A stretch of DNA of 64,000 bases from Todiramphus chloris collaris (lineage: Eukaryota; Chordata; Aves; Coraciiformes; Alcedinidae), in the NCBI GenBank assembly GCA_025345505.1, contig JANVCC010000152.1, forward strand, positions 2,675,318 through 2,739,317, in the 5' to 3' direction. The notes under the pieces are model-generated. The model was given only the letters and a program-made list of their open reading frames with translations. It did no database searches and was not told the DNA's origin. The position numbers and the translations under genes are program-made. Of the stretch, positions 12,101 through 24,605 are shown one piece after another (the first letter of the stretch is position 1; the number at the start of each line of letters is the position of its first letter).

Positions 12101-12935
12101 TAATTTGAATCCTCCCAGACAGCCAGTTCTTTCCTGAGCTGCACCTCTGACCCTCAAGGGCAAGGGCTCTGCTCATGCACCCCAAGGGCTGCTGAGGACC
12201 AGCAGGCAGGATCACACCCTGCCACGCAGCACCTTCCAGCTGCATACACTGGCACTTGAGCAGTGATTTGACCGGGCTCTCTGCAAATCTCACCCTTACT
12301 ATAATGCAAGTAATATGTACAACTGACACCAGATTGTCTTTTGTACAAAACCCTCGAGCAGTTTGATCTCTACTTTTCACAATGCTCAGTGAAATGCAGC
12401 AATAAAATGAGCACTACGAGAGCTCAATCACAGCACTGATGTGAATGCTGTCTCCCTGCACTTGAACAAGCATCTTCCACCTTTCCTCTGCAAGGCTCAG
12501 CTCCCACCCTACACTCTCTTCTGCAGTAGTCTCCCTGCAAACCCACCTCCCCTAGTCTCAGGTGCTGCCAGTTGCTGCTGCTGGTCTGCTCTGTGTTCAG
12601 GATACTGCACATACTCCTTCTGACAGCTTGCACAGACTTGTATAAACTATTTGGATATAGTTTGTAGTAGGAAAGAAGTCCACAAGATTTACAACTACTG
12701 CTTCCAGGGCCATAATAGGTATGTAGGTGTAAGGACTGGGGTAAGCTGTTACTCTCAGAGGACAAAAGTACTATAGATCTCCTTCAGACACTCTGTGGGT
12801 GAAGGCAGAGCAGCTCAAATGGCCCTGACCTTTATATATGGGCAGTTGAAAAAGACATGAATATATAAAAGCTTCTTCCTAGTTGACAGCTACATGTGAA
12901 AAATACAAGATAAAATGAAGACCAGGGGAAAAGAC
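9101..12935 (-). other. FAT3: FAT3 5' intron, segment 2: no gene seen
   Basis: Contains a purine-rich tract at 9649-9709 and a GC-richer patch at about 11250-12400. That patch has overlapping open frames of 60-140 codons on both strands, which argues for chance openness and not coding. One of its ATGs (11666) has a perfect GCCGCC context, but the 63-codon frame is unlike anything I know. A TATAAAT at 11292 stands alone without a supporting CpG island. Confidence 0.6.
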
Positions 12936-13006
12936 TGGTGGGTTGGCCTAGATAATCTTTAAAGGTCCCTTCCAACTCAAAGCATTCCATGGTTCTATGA
13001 TTATGA
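12936..13006 (+). mobile_element. CR1 LINE, extreme 3' end
   Basis: The sequence follows the avian CR1 tail: GGTTGGCCTAGATAATCTTT, then GGTCCCTTCCAACTCAAAG, then a worn ATTCTATG-type octamer end (CATGGTTCTATGATTATGAG). Only about 70 bp of the 3' end remains, which is normal for 5'-truncated CR1 copies. Mismatches to the consensus as I remember it suggest moderate age. Confidence 0.9.
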
Positions 13007-15914
13007 GATGCAAAGTCAAAATAATGACAGTCCAGTAAGGATTTTACAAAGGGACTGTGGGATAAAGCATTTCACTCCATGTCAGAGATAAGCCCAACTC
13101 CAGGTTTGTCCCAGAATGATTTACTGAATGACAGAGACGGGGTGTCTATGATACTGCTTCCTGCAATGGCAGTTAGTGCTGAACAGGCAAGTATGGACAA
13201 AGCCAATATGAATAAGAAGGGACGGTCAGGAGAGGGATGAGCAGAGTATGGGACCTGGTGAGTGCAGTGAGACAGCAAGGATTATCAGTAGCACTAAGGG
13301 ACATGTCCACCTAACCAGCACAGTGCCATTTACCACACACAGAGGCAGAGGCATGTTCTTGCCCACAGCATGCTATGTTTCTTGTCCAAATGTTCAGCCA
13401 GGGTTTCTGACCCTTCAGTTTCTACCATAATTTGATATTGCTTCATGCAGGAGAAACAAAGTGATCTGAAAGAACAGCATTGTCTGAGCAAACTATAAAG
13501 AAATCTCAGAAGATGACATATGGATGCATCCAGGCTCCATTAAGAAAAATAAAAACACAATTAAAAAGAACCACCACTTGAGAAATACCTAAATCTTATG
13601 ATTCTAGAAGAAAAGAAAGGAAGAAAAAAGTGTCTTCTTGAGGCTAGGAACTGGATTATTGGTTTTGCAATGCCATTTCTCTTTGAGATGGCTGTGACAC
13701 AGAGCAATCAAAAGAGATCATACTCAAAGTGCAAGGAGAAAATATTTTGATTGAGATTCTCAACAAGTTTGAGATTTGATAACGAAACCTAGATTTAGCA
13801 GTGAAGATTTCTCTTTCAATAGGACAGGAATCTGCAGGGTGCTGGCACCTCCTCCTGTGCTGCAGACACAACACAGAGCTGCTTCCACTTCTGGAGCAAC
13901 CCACTTGAGTTGTCTAAAACCACCTAGAGATGTCTACATGGGCCTAACTTCCAGGCACTGAAGAGCAACCACCTTTCTGAAAGACAACCCCCAATAAATG
14001 GCCTCCTGCTGACCCTCTGATGAAATTGCCTCTGCAAACTTGGACCAACCTTAAGTCCACAACTGTTTACAGAAAAAAAAAAAACTACGAAACAAAGAAG
14101 AACTACCACTGACAAATACAGTGGCTGCTTTCTAAATCTTCCTGTGCAAAGAATCAGAAAGGTTGCCATTTGTTCAAACTGGCAGCGTTTAGAGAAAGGG
14201 TTATTGCCATTACTTTTTAAAATTACATCCTGCTCAGGCCATGGAAATTGGTTAACCTGCCTAAGTAAGAAGCAACGCACAGATACACCAGGTCAAACGC
14301 ATCACAGTGTCTCTCAGATAAGCGGAATCCACATTGTAGACATCATGTTGGAAATAGAAAAGTAGACGGAGTCAGCCTTAAACTGAACAAAGGTACCACG
14401 AAACCCCAGAAATTTCCTCTCTAGCCCATGTGCTAAGGCCCAGTCACTGCACAGAAGAAAGCTTTCCATCCCAGATGGTCTTGGACCCCTACCTGTATCA
14501 GAAATACCTGAATCCATACAAGATGCTGAATCCAATTATATTGAATAGGATATTATAACATGCTACTTTCAAATGCACACAAGGGAGTGGCGGTAGCGTT
14601 TAGACAGAAAGATCTGTGTTGGCTGTACAGAATAACCTCTGGTACCATCTCCAGTACCACCTCCGCCAGGCACACTCACCTCACCCCAGCAAGAAGCCAC
14701 CAAGGGAAAGGCACATCACTGAAAGTCTTCTCTATGCTGAAAGTCCGATTCCATTCAAATGAGCTACCCATACTGAAATCATGCACGCTCCTTCCCTTCC
14801 CGCCCCCCCCAGTGGTTGTTGGCACATGCATAGATATTTGAGATGATAACCACTTTTTAGCTAACCAGACATTAACTCAAACCACTACAGCTTCAGCTTT
14901 CCAACTTGGCCAGTTCAGATGCCGCAGATGGGAGAACCCTAAAGCCTATTGCGTGTTTGGAAAGGTCCAACTTTGTAGGCACAGCCCACCTAAAAACTCC
15001 ACAGAGCACAGATCACTTTTTCAAGCTGAACTGTTCCCTTTTGTTTATTTATACCAAAACCATTAATTGTTAATCACATATTTGTTTGCTGAAAAACCAA
15101 TGCTCCAAAATAAACACCAAGTTTAAAGACCATTCCCAGAACACTGAACAGTATCAGGGATCGCGCTAAAAATGTAAATTAGAAACATCAAAACACATCA
15201 GGATTTCAACTGGAGGAACAAACAAACCATTATTTCTGTGCCAGAAAAGAGGTTACCCATAAGCCGTCAGTTAGCCACACAGTCATCTACAGTCCAGCAG
15301 TTATTTATGTCCTAGAGAATGACAAACACCACTGCACAGTATGTGCTGAAAATATCTTCATGGCAATCGGCATATGCTAAATTAAATGAGGTATGTCTTA
15401 ATACAGAGTTTCAATAATCACCTTGGAAAAGTGCCTTTTAAATATCTGGCATTAGAGGCAGAACCTCAGAATGAGGATCATTTCATTTATCAGCCAGTCA
15501 TATGTCAAAATCATACAAAATTTAAAAAAAAAAAAAGTTTGGATATTTTTCAGCCTTCTTCACTAACAGAGCTCCGTGCTTCCCTCGGGAGAAGCATGTT
15601 GCCTCAAATATCTACAGGAGTCCTGCATGGAAAACGAGGGAGAACAGCTTTACAGAGCTACGATCTGCCCTTTCTCCATGAAGGGTGTTTGAAACAAGAG
15701 CAGCAGCCCAGGCTGCATGGGAAGTCTCACCACCAGCCACGCTGGGAAGCAGTAACAACTCCACGGCATACTACTATCAACCTCCTGAAATCCTTATGGG
15801 TACACGATGTCCCTGAAGCACCCACATCCACTGGGTGCCAGAAGAGCTTTGACTGCAAAGTGCATACACTGTCCCTGACAGCACTGCCCTTGAGTTCCCT
15901 GATCTTCATGCCTA
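13007..15914 (-). other. FAT3: FAT3 5' intron, segment 3: no gene seen
   Basis: Non-coding with scattered chance frames. A short C-run lies at about 14800. A frame of 177 codons at 15386-15919 has no recognisable domain, signal peptide or low-complexity protein character and is not called a gene. Confidence 0.6.
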
Positions 15915-16030
15915 TTTGAACTCCAGGTAAGTGCACACACTCATCCCATTTCTGGATTAGGAAACAGGTACAACCGCTCGAGCCCCTTGCTCCAGGCCAT
16001 ATAGCAGACCCCCTTCACACACTCCAGCTG
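15915..16030 (+). mobile_element. MIR-like ancient SINE fragment
   Basis: The order GGTAAGT..., CATCCCATTTCTGGATTAGG, AAACAGG, CTTGCTCCAGGCCATATAGC follows the second half of the MIR core and 3' part (CCCATTTTACAGATGAGGAAACTGAGG ... CTTGCCCAAGGTCA.ACAGC, from memory). Many mismatches, as expected for an amniote-age element. It could be a chance match. Confidence 0.45.
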
Positions 16031-19000
16031 CCAGCTCTCACCACCTCACTGTGCTGCTGCCCTCTGTACCTGCACAATTTATGGCACAAGTTTCCTTACA
16101 AAGCAATGCTCATCAGCATTACTGGCTTAAATTTCCAGAACAGGGGGTTATACAGTTATGTTTCTCACCACCATTGCAGTGGCTACCATTCAAAACTCAT
16201 TATTCATTTGCAGATTTGGAATTTGAGTTCAGTCTCCAAAATGACATCTAGATCTTGAAAAGTTAATTGGAGACACTGATCATGAAATGGAGACCAGTAA
16301 GGCAGGGGTAATAGTAATAATAATAATAATAGCAGTAACAGTGTTAAGATTACATCATGTTGTTGAAAACTGTAGTCACTAGGAAGAACAGGCACATCTC
16401 TTAATGCCTCACCCTTCTCCATTTGCTCTTCTGGAGTCAGGATCATCTGCAACTCAAGGTCAAGTTGCAAAGCTTGTACTCCCAAGTTCTGGACAGAAAG
16501 CAAATATCACGTGCACACCAAACAGTGGCTCTGGTAAATCACCTCAATAGAAGAGAGGGTCAGGCTTGGTTCCTCTGACTAACTTCATCGTGTCTCATCT
16601 GAGTTTTCTTACAATCTCATTGGTCTGGACTTCTCCCCACTTGCTGGGATCCCACACAGTGGTGGTGCCACACGGCTCCCAGTGGGAGCCACTCCATCCC
16701 TTACATACTTTGACAAGCAGAGAAGTTGTTAGCAAGGTAGACACCTCACATCGCACAATACTAAACACCCAACTTAAACATTCACCAATGCAAATGGGGC
16801 AGGACATGCTTCCCCAAGCTGCTAATACACGTTCCGTAAACAAAACCAGCCACTGGCTCTACATCTTCTGTTTGTGCACCGGCTGGGGAGGAAGTGATGC
16901 TGACAAACCTCTCAGACACCCTCCCTTGCACCTCCAAAACCCAGGTGTGGCTGTGCCAAGCTTCTCTGCTGCTCCTGCCACACACCAAAGGTGTTATGTT
17001 GGTGCTCGGCTCCCAGGGACTGCCCCTGCACAGAAGCACGTGGATGTTCCCTCTTACAGCATCCCTCAGAAGCAAACTCACATCACAAGCCTCCCAGCCA
17101 CATGCTCATCGTTCTCCCCCCTTTTTTTCTTCTGTCAAGAAATGGGGAAAGCTGCTCACCTGAAATAAAAAGGACTCCAGCCTAAATAATAACTGTTAGC
17201 TATAGCCCAGTGAGGTTCACTGTTACTGAACTTAAAACCTGAATTTAAAATGAAGTTTCACATAGCAAGGTGCTACTTGCTCGTACTTCTTGTTCCTCAA
17301 GCTCCTCTATGCACCGATTGAAAGTCAATTGTCATTTCAATTTGACCCCTGCAAATCTCCATAAAAGTTAAAAAAACCCAAACAAACTGTGTCAGAGAGC
17401 ATCAGGTTAAATAAAAATCAAAGTCATCAGGAATAACTTCTCCCGATTTGAAGTTCCACTATCTGTTTCCTCTGTATTTTTTAAGGTGAAAGTATACAGC
17501 AAAATATAAGTTATGAAATAGCAGTCCATCAGCTTACAAAAACAAACCCAACAAAATTACAAATCCATACAGAAGGGGGAAAGAAGAAGCCTGTCTCACT
17601 TGTGGAACTATTACGGATAAGGATAAAATGTCTGTGGCTATAATATTTCTATACCACTTTTATAACAAAAGGCTCTCAATAGCTTTTGTCATATAAAAGC
17701 CACTATGAGAACTGCAATAAAACTGAGTGTACTGTAAAAGAACCATCACGCATACATCCCTAAAATTTGTGTTCAAATCCTACTGTATTAAATTTTGTGT
17801 TTTGTAGCTTTTGAAAAAAACTACTATTTTATTAAATGAACTATACAATATATTGTTTCTCTGAAGAAAATGTATCATTAGGAACATAAAGTATTGCTTT
17901 TAACACTAAAAAAAAAAATTGTTTAGAGCTTAAAAAATACTCCTAGTGAAAGCATTTCTGGTGTGAGGGGGGGGGTACATGCAGACACACACGCACGTAC
18001 AGCCCATTTCATCACGCCCAGCTGCCCTCATACCTCATGTAACCACACAGCCTGTGACAGTTATAGTCACTTAAGAGTTTAAATCCTTGCTGCTGTGTTT
18101 CTAGGGGATATCCTAAGGTCCAATGAGCTCTTAAAGGACATGAAAGCATTAATTCTTTTTTGACATGCAAAAACACCACTCTCGAGCAGACATTCCTCTA
18201 GTGCACATAAAAATACCCTTTGCAGCAAGTGGAAGAAGCAGACGTGCTGCACACCGTGGAGGTAACACACACAGAGTTCCAGGCTCCCGTGCAAGATCAG
18301 TGATGGGCCACAACGCATGGTCCATCACCGAATCAGCCCGGGCATCACAGCCTGACGCTTCTACCAACTTCTTTGAAAGAGCTGCAGACGCTCTGCACAA
18401 CTAAATATAATTCCATTCAGGCACAATCCTTTCATGCCACAGCTTGGTGATCACGTTACGGCAGGATAAGCCACCCTGGCCACCAAAGCAGCTGTCCCGG
18501 GCTCACCCCCTGCTTTTTTGTTGTTTTTTTTGGGGGGGATTGTTTTTTTTTTATTTTCTTTGTATTTTTTGATGATTTTGTTCACACTGGGAATGGAGTT
18601 TCCCTATTGCAAATATGCCTGTGAACAAAAGGGAGGGAGGGAGATAGGAACGGGTGCCTGGGGCAGGCGGGAGGGATCCTTTCCATGTCCATGGCAGCTC
18701 AAAGTGTTTGTCAAACAACAGCCGGAGTTGAGGCAACCAAGATGGTGTGTAAAGACCAGAAAGTACCTCCGAGAAACATACTGAACGCTATCAAAATACC
18801 CAAGTCTTAAATAGACACATGAAGTATTTAAATGCTTTCACACCCATAACAAATTTTGTTTACTGCCCAGCATTTAAACAGCTTTTTCTTTACTATTGTA
18901 AGATTGTTCCCAAACAGTGTGAATTTGATGTTGCAATGAATAGTAGCACTTCAACTCCTATTTACAACCCATTCAGCGACATAATTCCACAAACAGCATG

Positions 19001-19904
19001 CAGGATTTCCACACTTTATGAAATAAAACCTGCTCTTGGCTCAAAAGAAATTGTGCAAATTAGCTGACAAAAATCGCTTCCTTTTGTTCTTCCTCTCTGA
19101 TACAGAAAATTAAAGAGAGAATCACTAAGTAATATGAAAAACTTTATTAAAACCATTAGAACCACCAAGCATTGTTAACGTCCCTCTCGTAATTATATGC
19201 AAAATGCTCAGTATCCAAGGAAACAGCGTAGTAATGAAGTTGGAGACTACTGTATAAATGCACCTTCTAAATCACCACCAAGAATGTCTATTCCGGAGGG
19301 ACTGGCCAGTTTATTAGCATGTGACACCCTGATCGCTTAGACATGCTACAGCTTAAAAACAAAAAGCTAACAAGCTACTTCTGCATAAAGGACTCTTTTG
19401 TCTGCTATGTATGAACAGCCCCTTCTCGACATCTAGTTACGGAGTTCCTCCGCAGAGTTGCAGATTTCTCTAAGCCCGTATTCACCTTCATGAGAGCTGT
19501 TCAATACTCTGTAATGATGGGCACTAATTAAACTGCATAACCAGTAACAAATGGAGCAGAGATGCTGTCCTTTGCTCCAGTGTCTCTGAAAACTAAAATG
19601 TGCAATAGGAGAAACACTGGAACTTCGCTCTTCTCCAGAGTCCATTGGTGTGAAATCCATTTCATTAGCACCAAGCACTAACACAAACTGAATTAAGCCC
19701 ACATTATTGCAATGAAAAAAATGAATAGTTGTGGTTCAGTATCAACAGCTTATTCGCAGGGGCGTTTCCTAGGAAGACGGTCATATCTAGAGTAAGGAAC
19801 CCAATGCAGAAATAACTCCTGCTTTTTGCTGTTACCACTTACATCATCATGCCAATTCCCTAGGTTTTAGGCTCGATTTCAGCAAGCATTCATTTCTTCT
19901 CCTG
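16031..19904 (-). other. FAT3: FAT3 5' intron, segment 4: no gene seen
   Basis: Includes a (TAA)n stretch at 16309-16331, a G-run near 17969, and a T/G-rich low-complexity block at 18513-18560. A 200-codon frame at 16566-17168 overlaps open frames on the other strand and in another frame, shows no known domain, and is treated as chance. Confidence 0.6.
16309..16331. repeat. (TAA)n microsatellite
   Basis: About seven trinucleotide units, nearly pure, followed by AGCAGTAACAG. Confidence 0.85.
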
Positions 19905-20310
19905 ATTTCTGTGACAGCTTATTCCACTCAACAACACTGAATATAAAGCAGTTCCAGCCAGGTTCAACCACCCTGCACTTTGTGGATGAACTCTGGTATT
20001 CCTCCCTTCCAGTATGTCTGACAGCTTTATAGGAGCACATACCTCAACACCCCTGCTTCTTCCATCAGATGCCCCTGTAATCTTTCTCAATGACCTTTAC
20101 ATTCCCTGTGGCTCATGCTTTTCCACGACTGTAACGTGCCTTATATAAGCAGATAGCCTAAGCTACACACAGTATTTCCAGTCTGGCCTCAGGCAGAGAT
20201 AGCCAAGTGCTAGATTAACCAGTCTGCCAGCTCCTGCCCAAAGGCACATACAATTGTACAACTCCCTCATTTTATTTTGGATGCTTTCAGGCACTGTGCT
20301 GATTTGGTAA
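19905..20310 (-). mobile_element. Ancient CR1 LINE fragment, antisense, old sauropsid type
   Basis: Read on the plus strand, short blocks fall in the same order as the reverse complement of old CR1 3' ORF2 sequence as I know it from turtles and birds: an AGCTTTATAGG block, TGTAATCTTTCTCAATGA, GCTTTTCC, ACACACAGTATTTCCAG, TCTGGCCTCA, and finally GATGCTTTCAGGCACTGTGC. The body is heavily diverged, so the call rests on colinearity and not on any long match. Confidence 0.55.
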
Positions 20311-20464
20311 AAAAAGCTCCATCATCTTCACGCTGTCTCCTCTTTGGTGCCTTGTCCCTTCATTTTAAAGAAAATAAACTTCTTTCCCGCTGTAACTTTC
20401 ATTGCCTCTGTATGCAAATCCAAAGGCAACTTGTCTGCCTTTCTCTGTCTACCCACACTGCTTT

Positions 20465-20503
20465 GGTGGGGGGGCGGAGGGGGGGGGGGGGGGGGGAGGG
20501 GGG
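20465..20503. repeat. Poly-G tract
   Basis: A nearly continuous G block on the plus strand (18 consecutive G at 20479-20496, with further G runs on both sides). It could form a G-quadruplex, and it is also the kind of homopolymer in which assembly errors are common. Confidence 0.95.
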
Positions 20504-22663
20504 AATGTGTCTTACATCATTGAAACAACATTCACAACTTCAGTAAATTCTGTCGCTTTTCTTACACCTCCTCTCTTCTAGATTGGCGTGGGGCTGATCC
20601 TTATTTCTCACCATCATAAACAGCTTCATCTCATGAAACACCTCACTGCTTTGTCTGGTGCTTTCTCCTCTCAAGCTCTGAAGCTAACTTTCACACACCA
20701 CAATAACTGATCTTGCCCAATTAACCTTTTTAGCTGGCTCCTATGCCTAAGACGCTTTCTTAAAAGGCTATACAAGTTAAGGCCATAGCTTTCTCTCACT
20801 ATTCCTTTTTTTCTCTCTCCTTGTCAATATATCCGAGTTGTATGGCATGCTCTAACGGCAACTTCTGCATTGTACCAGTGTATCTGGAAATCCTGGTTTT
20901 AATACCTTAATTATCTGATGCTTTCCTAGACCTCTCTTTAGACCTTTCTTTAAATCCCCTCTATAATTTCATAAACAAATTAGCAGACTGGTTAATTTAT
21001 TTTTTTTCTAAAGGCATTGTCTTATACTCTTGTACTTGAAGCAGCTGTGCACTCAAAGCAGTTAAGCAAGTGAACTTTCTCATTCTCACTGCACTCTACT
21101 GTACTACCAGCTCATCCATTTCACCAGCACTGGGTTGGTTTTTTTTTCCTCTTTTGCTTACCACCAACAGTGACCACAGCAGTAATCTTGAGAATATCAA
21201 TCCTCTCTCAAAACCCACATCACAGATGGACTTACTAGAAACATTACACCAATGAAGTCAAAGCCCAGCGATGGTCAAACTCTGTTAGCACTGTGAGAGC
21301 TCGTGAACCTTAGTCAGGCACTTTCTGCTTAATGGAAAATGATACTTAAAAGTTACAATTTCAACAAAAGATGGTTAATTCAGAAAACTCACGTCTGGAA
21401 GAGTAAGGAGACATTTCAATAACCTTCCAAGATGCTGTTAGTTATGTAGAGTTACTAAGAACTCTCCAGCAAGGACACATTGAGGGGGTCTGAACTAATT
21501 TGATCTCTAAGAGGTAAGTGCTGGCTGCAAAAGTTCAAGTATTAACTCACTCCATAAAGTCCACCTCTGAAAGGGTAACCCCCCAGCCAAGTCACCACTG
21601 GCCTCTTTGCCAGAGGTACAAGGTACCTCCAACTCCATTAAGGGGAATGTCACTGTTCACTACCAGGGGAAAGCTGAGCTCTTTACCTCTCTCTCTTTTA
21701 GCTTACTTATTGTGGCTCATTCTTATCTCCCTGCCATGAACATTGCGAGATTTAATTAGTCTTGGTTTGTAAAACACACTGAGATCCCCTGGAAAAGCTG
21801 TATATGCATTCACAGTAGGATACCTGCAAGATAATTTTCTTGGCATCCCCAGAGTAACCAGCACGAGCAGCCAGAAGACAACTCCAAAGACAAGGTACCC
21901 AAAACACAAAGCTGTCTGCAATCCTGATCTGTATCTGGAGGATCAAAAGCTTCAGGGGCAGCATTTTGGTGCAACACATGCTGAAACTGAGGAGGGAGTT
22001 AACAGCAGTTTTACAGAAAAGTGCTGGCAAAAACACTCTCATCAGCATCTTTCAGCAAAAACACAGTAAAAAAAGCAACACCTTGAAATGGAAATAATAC
22101 TGGAGAAAAATGGAAATCAACAACACTAACAAAAGCACCATATGTTTTTTTCTTTAATATCCCAAACAGCTTAAAGTTGCCCAGACTTCTGTATTCATTA
22201 ATTGCTCAGGACACAGATTTATTTATTTATGGCTGAGAAAAGAATTCCCAGCTCGGAGGCTTTCCAAAGAACAACCCTCCCCAGTTCTGCATGGCCACCT
22301 CGGCCAACTCGCCTTGCCATTTCTTATTCTGATGCTAATGCAGTTCAAACAACACAACCCTGCACTTTTTATGTAAGCAATAAGCCTATCTTTAGATCAC
22401 TTAGTTGTGTCAGTTAAAATCACAACATTCTCATACAGAAAAATCTGATTTTTGGGGACAGAAAAGGCAGAAGAAGAGAAGTTCATTATAAAAATGTGGG
22501 GTTTGTTTGTGGTGCTGAATTCAAGCCCCAGTAAAATCGGCATGAATTTAAGCAGCAGTTGAACCATGAGAAACAACACATTTAGACTTGCACAGTTACC
22601 TTCAGGACAGGATACTGTGAAAATATCTGATTGTGCATAGGCGTATCATACTATATAATTTTT

Positions 22664-22698
22664 TATATATATATATGTGTGTGTGTGTATGTATATAA
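22664..22698. repeat. (TA)n(TG)n microsatellite
   Basis: About six TA units run into about seven TG units, then GTATATAAGG. Confidence 0.85.
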
Positions 22699-24495
22699 GG
22701 TCTTATCCAAAGTCTGCTAGAATAAAGGCCAAGATCTCATTGATCTCTGTGGGCTTCAGATCTCTCTCTTTTTTAAAATAAGCCTGAATTCTGCCACTCC
22801 AGCTTTCACAAGCATCCACACGGGGATATTCACAGGGCTTCTCACATGAAGAAAAAACCATGAGGCTGAAGCCATCCATGAAAGGTACTGGATTTATTCC
22901 AGATGTGGAACTGTTTTTAATTGATTTGGAAGTATTTGAAGTATTCACTCATTAAATACGCTTTGCATTTCACACATGCACATAAGAGAATAAGAAAACC
23001 CAAATCCAAAGCCAAAATCATGTCTTATTAAAAAAACCTCTGACACCACTTTTAGCAAAATTAGGCTCACATGAAGACAAAAGTTACAGCACTGCCATAA
23101 CACTCCACACCAATATGCAAAGCATGTGGCTTCTGTGCTGCCCATCCCCAGGAAACCTCACCTTGACCTGCAGGACTCACTGGTCAGGAGCTCTCCCACC
23201 TCCACTCAGCCCTTCACCTCTCTGCACAGGATACTTCCCAGTGTGCCCATCCCCATTACCCAGGGCAATATTTTAAGTTCAATACGTCCCTCCTCTAGAG
23301 AAGTATGAAACAACTTGTAGAAAATCTATATGCCAAATCATAATTACCAGTAAAAATTTTGCATATGATCATACAGAAGAAGATCCAAGCAGCCCTGGAG
23401 GGAGGAAAGATACTTCAACTTTTGAGGTCAATACCTTCCAGACACCTGTCACCATTCAACTTTAATTAAAGCAATCTATGAGCATATCACAGTCATCTAC
23501 AGATGTGAGATGCAAAGAAAAAACTTGCAGCCTCCTGCTTTTGTCAAGTTCACAGCAAAAAGCTCCACCACAGAAACACAAGAGTGATTCTGGATGCCTG
23601 CACCAAGGCTGGATGTCTGTCCAGGCCAGGCAAGAGAAAGGTTGTGCACAGCAACACTCAGGCAGGTCTGAACTACAGACAGACCCTCCAGCACCGAGAA
23701 AGCATGGATACGTTTCTGCTATATCCAGACTTGTAATGGGACACCCTTCACTCCAGAAGTATGGCATTCCTTCAGGAAAAGGACCCGGATCAACCCACGC
23801 ACTGCCCCCCGCTAGCACCACGGGATGCTCCCAGCATCCAGAGGCTCCAGGTTAGGTCGGCTGTTTTCAGTGCACACAGCAAACCCCTACATAGACATCG
23901 TCGTATATGGCATTCCGTGGGAACGGACATTATCATCTCGCAGCTCTTGTCTCCCCTCTAGTGGCTGACCCACCACAACTGCCTGCATGTCTTCTGCTGC
24001 TTGCTGCTGCCAACGGTGGAACAGCCTGGAGCGTGTCCCCCGGAGAAGCCACCAAAGCTGAGCTTCCGCATCTCCTGAGACACAGCCCAGCAGGGATGTT
24101 GTTGCACAGGGAAAGTGCACAAGGCAGAAGTGAGCACATCTGGGCAGAAGCACAGCACTTCTGCGGGAGCCCAAGATGCTCACTTCTGGGATGAGGTGAG
24201 CAAAATCACCATTTAGTATGAAGAACCACAGCTACGTTCTCAGCACAACTATTTTTTTCATCGTTTATCAGAGATGCAAAAGTATCAGGTATTCGGTGAT
24301 GATGAAACTCTCAAGCTTCTCCTGCCCAAAGAGTAATTTCTGTGTCAGACAACAATGGTTTTGTCACCAAAGGTCACAATTAATTCTACTCATCACCAGA
24401 AAAGTCAGTCTTTCAACGACCTCCAATCAATTTTACAAAGCACTATGAAACTGAGTGTGATGCTCTCCTGTTCAAAACCAACATATAAACATAAA

Positions 24496-24605
24496 AAAAA
24501 AACCCCAAACTTTGTATTTCTTCACAAGCCGGGTTTTTTTTTCCCTCTTAAAAAAAAAAAAAAACCCACAAAAAAACAAAACAAAACAAAAAACCCAAAA
24601 AACCA
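24496..24605. repeat. A-rich low-complexity tract
   Basis: Several poly-A runs and (AAAAC)n units, broken by a T-rich block. No retroposed body recognised. Confidence 0.8.

Noticed and set aside
11434-12380. Cluster of open frames around a TATAAAT (11292) and a perfect GCCGCCATG (11666)
   Set aside because: Frames are short, overlap on both strands and lack similarity; CpG density is only modestly raised.
15386-15919. A 177-codon plus-strand frame
   Set aside because: No domain, no splice or promoter support, and unlike any protein I know.
16566-17168. A 200-codon plus-strand frame with further open frames on both strands
   Set aside because: Openness in several frames at once reflects composition and not coding; no recognisable domain.
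23462-24194. Overlapping frames on both strands of about 65-125 codons
   Set aside because: Mutually antisense frames without domains, in a GC-richer patch.
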